This document shows, in pieces, positions 1 to 6,326 of a stretch of 11,088 nucleotides of DNA (within the stretch, counting starts at the first letter, position 1; the number at the start of each line of letters is the position of its first letter). The DNA lies in the NCBI GenBank assembly GCA_013335845.1, contig JAAXUU010000017.1, positions 1 to 11,088 of the forward strand, given 5' to 3'. The position numbers and the translations under genes are program-made. Origin of the DNA: Actinomycetota bacterium (lineage in GTDB: Bacteria > Actinomycetota > Coriobacteriia > Coriobacteriales > RUG844). The notes under the pieces were generated by a model. The model had not been told where the DNA came from and did no database searches. It saw only the letters and a list, made by a program, of their open reading frames with translations.

Positions 1-290
1 GCCGCTCATCCGGCACCGCCACGACCCTGCCCGTGCCCGACAGAACGCTGCTGATGCCCCCAGGGCCACCGCCACTGATGCCCCGGAACAACCGGTCCAA
101 CGTGGAAGCCACCCGCTCGGCGCTGGCGTTGCGAAGCGAGAAGACGACGAAATTCCGCCCCACGCCCGTCGATCCGCGCGAGAGCGCCGCCAGCAGCGAC
201 TCGATTTGATCGAGAGCTGCTGTGTCCTGCGAGGCAATCGTGATGTTACCGTCGCCAGGCAAGATGACGATCGGGGCAGGCTCGGAAGTC
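1..290 (-). pseudogene. Secretin N-domain fragment (GspD-like), truncated at both ends, probably foreign to the rest of the contig
   Basis: Read on the minus strand, one frame is open from about 310 down to base 2, about 100 codons with coding-like third positions. A TAG at 313-311 closes it upstream, and no ATG start lies inside. The translation begins near EPAPIVILPGDGNITIASQD, continues into LDQIESLLAALS, then NFVVFSLRNASAERVASTLD, a Gly-rich loop, and GRVVAVPDER at the window edge. This matches the small N-domains of bacterial secretins (Secretin_N type): a beta strand, a helix beginning ALDQIE, a 'xxVFxLRNAxAexvAxxLxxLF' strand-helix, a Gly-rich insert and a 'vVAvPDeR' strand. Secretins form outer-membrane channels of type II/III secretion and type IV pilus systems. 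The style (LPGDG-ITIASQDTAALDQIE) resembles Planctomycetota proteins from memory. A monoderm actinobacterium would not be expected to carry one. It is 5'-truncated at the junction and continues beyond base 1. Confidence 0.72.
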
Positions 291-300
291 GACGCCGCTG
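281..300. other. Probable chimeric junction between two unrelated DNA segments
   Basis: Two divergent genes are both decapitated here. To the left, the minus-strand secretin reading is convincing up to about 283 and hits a stop at 311-313. To the right, the plus-strand fumarase homology becomes convincing from about 285-295 (the DAAVARAYEKARLRMSLV segment). Neither gene has its own start. The hexamer GTCGAC lies at 288-293 within the junction zone, which may be coincidence. An assembly or cloning chimera explains this best; a real recombination breakpoint is the alternative. Confidence 0.65.
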
Positions 301-881
301 TTGCACGCGCCTACGAGAAAGCCCGTCTGCGCATGAGTCTCGTGCATGACGCTCTCATCGACCGCAGCAACACCCGCGACAATACACCGGCTTTCTGTGA
401 GATCGGCTTCCGCCCGGGCAGGGGAGCGACCTTGCATGTCATGCTGAAAGGCGGGGGATCCGATAACGCCTCTCGGGTCGTCATGTTACCGCCTGCTGCG
501 GGACGAGCCGGGATCGAAGAGGCCGTGCTCGCCTGCGTCTGTGAAAAGGCTTCGAGTGCGTGTCCCCCTCTTATCATTGGCATCGGCATCGGTGCTACAT
601 TCGATAAAGTGGGGTCTCTTGCCAAGAAGGCGCTTTTACGCGATGTGGCCACATCGGCCAAACAGCCCGAGGTCGCCGCTTTTGAAAAGGAACTGCTGGA
701 GAAGATCAATTCGACCGGTATCGGACCTGCGGGTCTTGGTGGTGCGACGACGGCGCTCGCCGTCCACATCAACACCGCTCCTTGCCATATCGCGGCGCTT
801 CCCCTTGCGATCAACATGGGTTGCTCGGCTATGCGGAGTGCATCGGTCGAGTTTATCGAGGAGCGTTTCGATGCAGTGTAA
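290..881 (+). pseudogene. Class I fumarate hydratase alpha subunit (TtdA/FumA N-terminal type), 5' end missing
   Basis: This is the alpha subunit of a two-subunit, 4Fe-4S class I fumarase / L(+)-tartrate dehydratase family enzyme, which hydrates fumarate to malate. Family hallmarks visible are NTRDNTPA, LKGGGSDNAS, CPPLIIGIGIGATFDK, AKKALLR, a GIGPAGLGGATTALAV stretch, and NMGC near the end. Two expected cluster cysteines are present, encoded at 561-563 (CPP) and 822-824 (NMGC). The N-terminal region, which in this family carries the third cysteine in a CQDTG motif, is absent. The frame can be opened from a GTG at 222 to give 219 aa, but residues before about position 23 do not look like fumarase and come from DNA better read as a secretin on the other strand. 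I reject that start. The stop at 879-881 overlaps the beta-subunit start. Tartrate dehydratase or a related hydro-lyase cannot be excluded. Confidence 0.85.
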
Positions 882-1440
882 GCATGTGACACTTCCACTA
901 ACCGGTGATATCATCTCCGGGCTAGCTTGTGGCGACTATGTCAAACTATCCGGTCCTATCTTCACCATGCGTGATGCAGGACACCTGCGCGCCTTGGATG
1001 CCCTGCATGAAACGGGGCGCTTACCGTTCGATTTGAACGGGCAGACGCTCTTCTATGCGGGTCCGACACCTTCTTTGGGTGACCGTCCGATCGGAGCGGT
1101 AGGCCCCACCACCGCGTCACGGATGGATTTTGCGACACCGGAGCTCTTCAGTGCCGGCATTGTGGCGGCGATCGGGAAAGGCACGCGAAGCGACGCCGTG
1201 CGTGAAGCGTGTAAAGCGAACGGAGCCGTCTACTTCGCGGCCGTCGGTGGCGCAGCCGCTTTGCTGGCATCCTGCGTTCTCTCGCAAACGCCTATCGCGT
1301 GGGAGGATCTTGGAACCGAGGCGCTGACGCGTCTCGAGGTCAAGGACTTCCCGGTGTTCGTTGCTATCGACTCAGCAGGAAACGATCTCTATAGACAGGT
1401 TTGCGCACAGAAGACGGACCGTTCGGAAGAGGGATCATAA
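871..1440 (+). CDS. Class I fumarate hydratase beta subunit (TtdB/FumA C-terminal type)
   Basis: This 189-residue protein is the partner of the preceding alpha subunit; together they form the 4Fe-4S hydro-lyase interconverting fumarate and malate. Signature blocks in order are TGDIISGLACGDYVKLSGPI and TMRDAGH near the N-terminus, FYAGPTPS, GPTTASRMD, an IGKG loop, VGGAAALLA, and the C-terminal GTEAL..LEVKDFPVFVAIDSAGNDLY. These are characteristic of the swivelling C-terminal domain of fumarase/tartrate dehydratase. The frame is open much further upstream (from 541), but that extension is the wrong frame of the alpha gene. The ATG at 871 has GAGGAG at 858-863, seven bases upstream, and gives a family-sized protein. 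It overlaps the alpha stop by 11 bases, so translational coupling is likely. Its stop TAA (1438-1440) shares one base with the tmk start. Fumarase is the preferred activity over tartrate dehydratase, by inference only. Confidence 0.9.
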   Translation: MQCKHVTLPLTGDIISGLACGDYVKLSGPIFTMRDAGHLRALDALHETGRLPFDLNGQTLFYAGPTPSLGDRPIGAVGPTTASRMDFATPELFSAGIVAAIGKGTRSDAVREACKANGAVYFAAVGGAAALLASCVLSQTPIAWEDLGTEALTRLEVKDFPVFVAIDSAGNDLYRQVCAQKTDRSEEGS

Positions 1441-2132
1441 TGGGTGACAGGGGGATCTTCATAACGTTCGAAGGCGGTGAAGGCTGCGGTAAATCCACGC
1501 AGATACGAAGGCTTGCCGGTATACTACGGGAGGCGGGGTATACCGTGCTGCTTGTACGCGAACCCGGTGGAACCGTCATCGGTGAGGAGATCCGCGCCAT
1601 CCTACTCAGCACGAAGAACGCGGCACTCAGCGCAAAGGCGGAATTGCTTCTCTATGAAGCGGCGCGCGCTCAGATAATCGAAGAGGTGATTGCACCTGCG
1701 CTCGCACGCGGGGAAGTGGTGTTGTGCGATCGCTTCTATGATTCGACGATCGCCTATCAAGGATATGGGCGTTTTCTGCCTTTGGATATCATCGATACAC
1801 TCAATTCGTTCGCAATGGGCGGGTACCATCCCGACCGGACGATCCTGCTCGAACTGACGTCTGCGATCGGTCTTCGCCGCGCGACGGTTGAGAACAGCGA
1901 TCGCTTGGAGCAGGCGGGTGCGGCGTTCCACGAGCGCGTCCACGCCGGTTTTGCGGAAATCGCGCGCTCCAACCCGGAGCGGGTCCGCGTCGTTCACACA
2001 CAGGAGCAGCCGTGGGCAACGAGCCTTGCCATTCTCGACGAACTCGATGATCTGTTTCCCCACATCGACAGAGACCATGTGGAAGCAGCCCTGGCTGCTG
2101 ATTCACGCGCGTATCTCGAGGTGCTGAAGTGA
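1440..2132 (+). CDS. tmk: Thymidylate kinase (dTMP kinase)
   Basis: It phosphorylates dTMP to dTDP with ATP in the cytoplasm, the step leading to dTTP. The 230-residue product shows a P-loop at residues 12-20 (GGEGCGKST), the REPGGT dTMP-binding motif at 40-45, the DRFYDST motif beginning at Asp97, YQGYGR just after, and a LID-like stretch around RRATVENSDRLEQAG. Length and motif order fit the bacterial Tmk family. I chose ATG 1440, in the TAATG overlap with the fumarase beta stop, with the purine-rich site GGAAGAGGG at 1425-1433 six bases upstream. A longer in-frame start at 1401 would add a non-homologous leader overlapping the previous gene. The stop overlaps the GTG of holB. The tmk-holB pairing is common in bacteria and supports the call. 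Confidence 0.97.
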   Translation: MGDRGIFITFEGGEGCGKSTQIRRLAGILREAGYTVLLVREPGGTVIGEEIRAILLSTKNAALSAKAELLLYEAARAQIIEEVIAPALARGEVVLCDRFYDSTIAYQGYGRFLPLDIIDTLNSFAMGGYHPDRTILLELTSAIGLRRATVENSDRLEQAGAAFHERVHAGFAEIARSNPERVRVVHTQEQPWATSLAILDELDDLFPHIDRDHVEAALAADSRAYLEVLK

Positions 2133-3265
2133 CACCGACCACTCCTCAAAGTCCGTTCGTGAACCTGCTCGGGCAGGACCGTGTGCGGGGGTTTTTAGAA
2201 ACCGCCGTCAAAAGCGACCGCGTCTCGCAGGCCTATCTGTTCGTCGGCCCTCCGGGCAGCGGCAAAACGGAAGCTGCCTACGGTCTGGCTAAGGCCGCGC
2301 TCTGCAAGGACGGGGGTTGTATGTCGTGTGACACGTGTATCCGGATTTCCCGTCGCACACATCCCGATGTACATTATATCGCCCCTGAGGGTATCTCATC
2401 GTATGTCGTGGGTCAGATCCGTGAACTCATACATGATGTCAACCTCGCTCCCATACGCGCGTCGAAGAAGGTGTACATCCTAGATCGTGTCGATCTGCTG
2501 GGTGGCGCATCGGCGAACGCATTCCTGAAGACACTTGAGGAACCACCCGCGGATGTCGTCTTCATCTTGTTGGGTCGCACGCGCGAGGCGGTTATGGAGA
2601 CCATCCTGTCTCGTTGTCAGGTGGTGCCGTTCCGTCGCATACCGGCCTCCGAATCGATCGCGATCCTAGCTCAGGTCTCGGGTGCGGATGCCGAGCAGGC
2701 CGCCATTGCCTTGGCGAGCTGTGGCGGCTCTGTGACAAAAGCCCGGTCATTCCTGCTATCCCCCTCGCGTATGGCGGTGAGAAAAGATGTACTCGCCATC
2801 CTCGATCGTATGCTCTATGCTGACGACTTGGACATCCTCGATGCCGCTAAAGCACTTCTCGGCGCCGCAAAGGCTCCTCTTGCGGATGTTCGCGCGGCTC
2901 AGGAACAACAACTCAAAGAAGGAGCGGATTATCTGTCGAAGAGCGTTATGCGCACGTTGGAAGAGCGCCAGAAGCGCGAACTAACCGTACGTGAACGTGA
3001 GGGATTGTTCGAATTGTTCTCCATCACACGGTCGTGGCTCCGTGACTGCCTGATCGTTGTGAGCGGTGGTGAGGATCTGATGGTGAATACAGACGATTCG
3101 GTCTCAATCACCCGGCTTTCAGCCCAGACGACTACCGGTGCGATCGCGCGCGCAATCGAGGCCACGGATACAGCAGTGTCGCGAATCTCGTATAATGTTA
3201 ATCCACAGCTGGTTATCGAAGCCATGCTGTTCGATATAAGAGAGGTATTTCAATGCCAAATGTAG
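2129..3265 (+). CDS. holB: DNA polymerase III subunit delta' (clamp loader)
   Basis: This AAA+ protein of 378 residues is the delta' subunit of the clamp loader that places the sliding clamp on DNA. Seen in order: a LLGQDRVRGFL start; an intact Walker A GPPGSGKT at residues 40-47; a four-cysteine zinc module C59, C64, C67, C70 followed by HPD; a Walker B-like VYILDRVDLL; the LKTLEEPP block; and the SRC motif (LSRCQVV) that supplies an arginine finger. The C-terminal part is helical and less conserved, as expected. The start is GTG 2129 in a GTGA overlap with the tmk stop, with GAGGT at 2118-2122. The stop lies 13 bases inside the next gene, so the three genes are probably translationally coupled. 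The Walker A argues that it could bind ATP. DnaX (tau/gamma) is the main alternative, but the length and the tmk neighbour favour delta'. Confidence 0.93.
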   Translation: MTPTTPQSPFVNLLGQDRVRGFLETAVKSDRVSQAYLFVGPPGSGKTEAAYGLAKAALCKDGGCMSCDTCIRISRRTHPDVHYIAPEGISSYVVGQIRELIHDVNLAPIRASKKVYILDRVDLLGGASANAFLKTLEEPPADVVFILLGRTREAVMETILSRCQVVPFRRIPASESIAILAQVSGADAEQAAIALASCGGSVTKARSFLLSPSRMAVRKDVLAILDRMLYADDLDILDAAKALLGAAKAPLADVRAAQEQQLKEGADYLSKSVMRTLEERQKRELTVREREGLFELFSITRSWLRDCLIVVSGGEDLMVNTDDSVSITRLSAQTTTGAIARAIEATDTAVSRISYNVNPQLVIEAMLFDIREVFQCQM

Positions 3266-4644
3266 TTGCGGTTAAATTCCGTTATAACCCGAAACAGCTA
3301 TGGTTCGACCCGGGTACTCTCGTCCCGCAAGCCGGCGACCATCTGATTGTTGAAACAGATCGAGGGACCGAGATAGGCTTGGCAGCGGGAGAGCCGTTTG
3401 AGGTGAGCGATAAAGAAATCTCCGATCTCCCCACGCCGCTCAAGCCGGTGTTGCGCATCGCCGACGAAAAGGATTTCGCACATGTCGAGCAACTTGCTCT
3501 GAAGAATGAAGAGGCTATGCCCTTGTTCAGACAGCTTGCGAACAAATATAAACTCGATATGAAACCGATTGCGGTCGAGCATCTTTTCGGTGGCGAGAAG
3601 GTCGTGTTCTACTTCGCTTCCGAGGAACGCGTCGATTTCCGCGAGTTCGTCCGTGAACTTGCGAGCAAATTCCACATGCGCATCGATATGCGTCAGATAG
3701 GTGTCCGCGATGAGGCGCGCTATGTAGGCGGTATCTCCCACTGTGGGGAAGAGCTCTGCTGCACACGTCTTGGCGGGGAATTCCAACCTGTTTCGATCCG
3801 AATGGCGAAAGAACAGGGTCTTCCACTCAACCCGCTTAAAATCTCCGGTCTTTGCGGTCGTCTGATGTGTTGCCTGCGCTACGAGTTCGAAGCATATAAA
3901 GACTTCAAAGAAAGAGCTCCGAAGCGAGGCGCTCTTGTCGAGACACCCCTCGGTCTTGCGAAGGTCGTTGATTTCAATACACCCCTTGAGGTTGTAACGA
4001 TACGTCTCGAGGATGGAAAATCCCTGTCGGTCCCACTCGATAAGATGGATTGCTGTTCACAGAAGAGTTGTGGCGAAGGGAAGACCTGTTCCTGCTCAGT
4101 GTCGCGCGAAGTCCTCGAGGAGTGTGCCGGTACGGCGATCACGCTTGCACTTTCGTCGCTCGATCGCGAAAAAGAGCGCGAAGAGCTGAAAGACGAAACC
4201 CAGAAGCGTACGGTGCGCAGGCGTAATGTCCGCGATTCCAAAGATACGCGCGCACCGAAAGCGGCAGCCGAAACCGACAAGGGCAAGGGTGAAGCTCAAA
4301 AACAAGGGGAGCAGAAAAGCCCCACACCACGCAAGCGTCGTCGCCCCGGCCAGTCGGATTCCCCCCAGAAGGGGCAGAAGGGTACGCCTGCGACCGATCG
4401 TGGAGCCGAGAGTAAAAAGCAACGTGTGAACACGAACGATGCCGCTACCGGCAAGGAAGCACCGAAGTCGCGTCCTCGTCCGGGCCAGCATTCCAGTGGC
4501 GTGCGTGCGGGTGCGAGTGATAACGTCGGTACAACCGGTAAGGGCAACGCCGATAGTAGGAGATCCGCACCGCAAACGGAAAGCACTCCGCGCCGCCGTC
4601 CGCGCCGCCGTCATAGTGGTGGTTCAGAGACGAAAGAAGGTTAG
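3253..4644 (+). CDS. ricT: PSP1-domain protein, RicT/YaaT-like, with extra Cys cluster and basic C-terminal tail
   Basis: Residues 1-~265 match the RicT (YaaT) PSP1 family. In B. subtilis RicT works with RicA and RicF as an Fe-S protein complex that assists RNase Y-dependent mRNA processing. Key blocks are VVAVKFRYNPKQLWFDPG at the N-terminus, HCGEELCC at 163-170, QPVSIRMAKEQGLPLNPLKI, and SGLCGRLMCCLRYE at 198-211. The cluster-type cysteines C164, C169, C170, C201, C206 and C207 are all present. Beyond the usual domain end there is a second cysteine group (C267, C268, C273, C279, C281, C291), then about 160 residues rich in Lys, Arg, Ser, Pro and Gly with RRR patches, predicted by eye to be disordered. 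Total 463 aa against about 275 in B. subtilis. ATG 3253 has AGAGG just upstream and overlaps the holB stop by 13 bases. The position after holB matches the Bacillus order. RicA and RicF homologues are not in the window. Confidence 0.88.
   Translation: MPNVVAVKFRYNPKQLWFDPGTLVPQAGDHLIVETDRGTEIGLAAGEPFEVSDKEISDLPTPLKPVLRIADEKDFAHVEQLALKNEEAMPLFRQLANKYKLDMKPIAVEHLFGGEKVVFYFASEERVDFREFVRELASKFHMRIDMRQIGVRDEARYVGGISHCGEELCCTRLGGEFQPVSIRMAKEQGLPLNPLKISGLCGRLMCCLRYEFEAYKDFKERAPKRGALVETPLGLAKVVDFNTPLEVVTIRLEDGKSLSVPLDKMDCCSQKSCGEGKTCSCSVSREVLEECAGTAITLALSSLDREKEREELKDETQKRTVRRRNVRDSKDTRAPKAAAETDKGKGEAQKQGEQKSPTPRKRRRPGQSDSPQKGQKGTPATDRGAESKKQRVNTNDAATGKEAPKSRPRPGQHSSGVRAGASDNVGTTGKGNADSRRSAPQTESTPRRRPRRRHSGGSETKEG
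4051..4125 (+). other. Second cysteine cluster within the RicT-like protein
   Basis: This sub-region encodes residues 267-291 of the RicT-like protein, with six cysteines spaced C-C-x4-C-x5-C-x-C-x9-C. It lies just after the PSP1 core and before the basic tail. The spacing could suit a metal or Fe-S site. I do not recall it from the B. subtilis protein, so its role is unknown. Confidence 0.6.
4159..4641 (+). other. Low-complexity basic tail of the RicT-like protein
   Basis: This encodes residues ~303-463. It opens with a charged stretch of alternating Glu/Lys/Arg (DREKEREELKDE), probably helical. It then becomes Lys/Arg/Ser/Pro/Gly-rich with clusters such as RKRRRPG and RRRPRRRH near the end. 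It has no cysteines and almost no hydrophobic residues, the hallmark of a disordered segment that could contact RNA. RNA binding is inference only. Confidence 0.7.
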
Positions 4645-4650
4645 GATCCC

Positions 4651-6135
4651 ATGGTCGCATGGCATGATGCGGATAAGATAGCCAAGCGGATTCCCGAGAA
4701 CCTCACCCTCCTCACGGATCTGTACCAGATCACAATGGCGCAAGGGTATTGGGAGACGGGGAAGGCGGACACGCGTGCGTGTTTCTATCTCTTCTTCCGT
4801 GATAATCCATTCGATGGGGGCTACAGCATCGCCTGCGGCATCGACGGAGCGATCGAGCTTATCGAGAACTTCAAGTTCAGTGATTCCGATATCGAGTACC
4901 TCGCTTCCCTTCCCGCACCCGGTGGCGGAGCACTCTTCAAGTCGGCATTCCTCGAATACCTCAAGTCGTTGGAACTCACCGTCGACGTCGAAGCGGTGCT
5001 GGAGGGCGAGCTGGTCTTTCCGCGCGAACCCTTGGTGCGCGTCATAGGTCCTATCATCGAGTGTCAGCTTCTCGAGACCGCATTGCTCAACTGCATCAAC
5101 TTCCAGACCTTGGTGGCAACCAAGGCTGCGCGCGTCTGCAGTGTGGCCGGCGGCCCTGTCGCCGAGTTCGGTCTGCGTCGTGCACAAGGTCCGAACGGAG
5201 GCGTCTCGGCAAGCCGCGCGGCGTTCATCGGCGGATGTGCCAGCACGAGCAATGTGCTCGCAGGCAAACGTTACAACATACCTGTTTCGGGTACCCATGC
5301 TCATTCATGGGTTATGGCATTCGAAACGGAACTCGAGGCTTTTCGCGCCTATGCACAGGTGAGCCCTACGAACTGCGTCCTTCTCATCGACACCTACAAT
5401 GTGATCGAAGGGACCAGAAACGCCATCATCGTCGGTCATGAGATGGAGGAACGCGGCGAACACCTCACCGGTGTCCGCATCGATTCCGGTGACCTCGCCT
5501 GGTTATCGAAGGCCGCGCGTGGAATGCTCGACGAAGCCGGTCTCGAGAGTGTGAAGATATACGCAAGCAACGACCTCGACGAGCGAACCATCGAGTCCCT
5601 TAAGACACAGGGCGCGCCGATCGATTCGTGGGGTGTGGGTACGCGGCTAGCCACCGCTTTCGACCAAGCGGCGTTGGGCGGGGTCTACAAGTTGTCTGCC
5701 ATCCATGATGAGGAAACGGGGGAGTGGATCCCTCGGATCAAAGTAACCGAGCAGGCAGCGAAAGCGACGATTCCCGGTGTTCTCGATGTCCGCCGGTATG
5801 TGCGTGAGGATGGATCGCTTGCCGGGGATATGATCTATGATGTGAACTTCCCGGTACAGGAGGAACAGGTAATCATCGACCCCGTGGATGCGACACGCCG
5901 AAAGAAACTCGGCTCGTATCGTTATACACAGCTGCTTTCACCCTTGGTGCGGAGTGGACAGGTGGTGCGCGAATCCGAGCCGATAGCATACGCACGCGAC
6001 CGTGCGGCGAAGAATGTGGCGGGGCTCGACCCGTCGATCAAGAGACTCCTCAGGCCGCATACCTATCCCGTCGGTTTGGAAAGCGACTTGTTCGAGCGTC
6101 GCGATGAACTCCTCCTCAAGATGCGGGGAATCTGA
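4651..6135 (+). CDS. pncB: Nicotinate phosphoribosyltransferase
   Basis: It joins nicotinate and PRPP to make nicotinate mononucleotide, with ATP hydrolysis, in the Preiss-Handler route of NAD salvage. The 494-residue protein carries LLTDLYQITMAQGYW near the N-terminus, the QTLVATKAAR helix, EFGLRRAQGP, the GTHAHSW block at 214-220 whose His218 aligns with the phosphorylated histidine of the family, and VRIDSGDL at 275-282 in the phosphate-binding core, followed by YASNDLDE. A GVGTRLATA block precedes the C-terminal part. Length and motifs fit NAPRTase rather than NAMPT or quinolinate phosphoribosyltransferase. ATG 4651 is six bases after the ricT stop, with AGAAGG at 4635-4640 as the likely ribosome site. 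It appears to be the last gene of the upstream run, since a strong stem-loop terminator follows about 50 bases after its stop. Confidence 0.96.
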   Translation: MVAWHDADKIAKRIPENLTLLTDLYQITMAQGYWETGKADTRACFYLFFRDNPFDGGYSIACGIDGAIELIENFKFSDSDIEYLASLPAPGGGALFKSAFLEYLKSLELTVDVEAVLEGELVFPREPLVRVIGPIIECQLLETALLNCINFQTLVATKAARVCSVAGGPVAEFGLRRAQGPNGGVSASRAAFIGGCASTSNVLAGKRYNIPVSGTHAHSWVMAFETELEAFRAYAQVSPTNCVLLIDTYNVIEGTRNAIIVGHEMEERGEHLTGVRIDSGDLAWLSKAARGMLDEAGLESVKIYASNDLDERTIESLKTQGAPIDSWGVGTRLATAFDQAALGGVYKLSAIHDEETGEWIPRIKVTEQAAKATIPGVLDVRRYVREDGSLAGDMIYDVNFPVQEEQVIIDPVDATRRKKLGSYRYTQLLSPLVRSGQVVRESEPIAYARDRAAKNVAGLDPSIKRLLRPHTYPVGLESDLFERRDELLLKMRGI

Positions 6136-6186
6136 CCGAGCGCTTCGATATAAGGCTCCATCGCCTGATTATTATGTGGAATTCTA

Positions 6187-6240
6187 CGAGGGAATCACGG
6201 CTCCCTACCGTTTGGTGATACCGTGATTCCCTCGGGTTTT
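6187..6240 (+). terminator. Rho-independent terminator after pncB
   Basis: A perfect 14-bp inverted repeat pairs 6187-6200 (CGAGGGAATCACGG) with 6221-6234 (CCGTGATTCCCTCG). The 20-nt loop between them can form a small inner ACC/GGT hairpin. It is followed by GG and a short run of four T (6237-6240). The stem is strong and the T tract is short. It separates the fumarase-to-pncB run from the degV gene. Confidence 0.85.
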
Positions 6241-6326
6241 CTCATGTACATGAATGATGATGGTGGGAACCGAGTTCGAGCGTCATACTATGGCGCGTCG
6301 ACAGGATCGCCCGTAGGGTATGTGGC

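Noticed and set aside
541..870. N-terminal extension of the fumarase beta frame back to 541
   Set aside because: It lies in the wrong frame inside the alpha gene and is Arg/Ser-rich without homology; ATG 871 with GAGGAG upstream gives the family length.
311..898. Long minus-strand open frame opposite fumarase alpha
   Set aside because: It is a shadow of GC-rich codon bias in the real plus-strand gene; the translation has no recognisable domain.
1401..1439. Upstream start for tmk at 1401
   Set aside because: It would add 13 non-homologous residues within the beta gene; ATG 1440 has a good ribosome site and standard Tmk N-terminus.
4096..4614. Minus-strand open frame opposite the RicT tail
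   Set aside because: Its Leu/Ala/Arg-rich translation is the complement of the biased Lys/Arg/Pro/Ser coding sequence.
4624..5304. 226-codon minus-strand open frame opposite pncB
   Set aside because: pncB motifs on the plus strand are complete and the minus translation shows no known fold.
6264..6292. Possible promoter before the degV-family gene (TACTAT at 6287-6292)
   Set aside because: A -10-like hexamer is present but no credible -35 element lies at the right distance, so it was not annotated.
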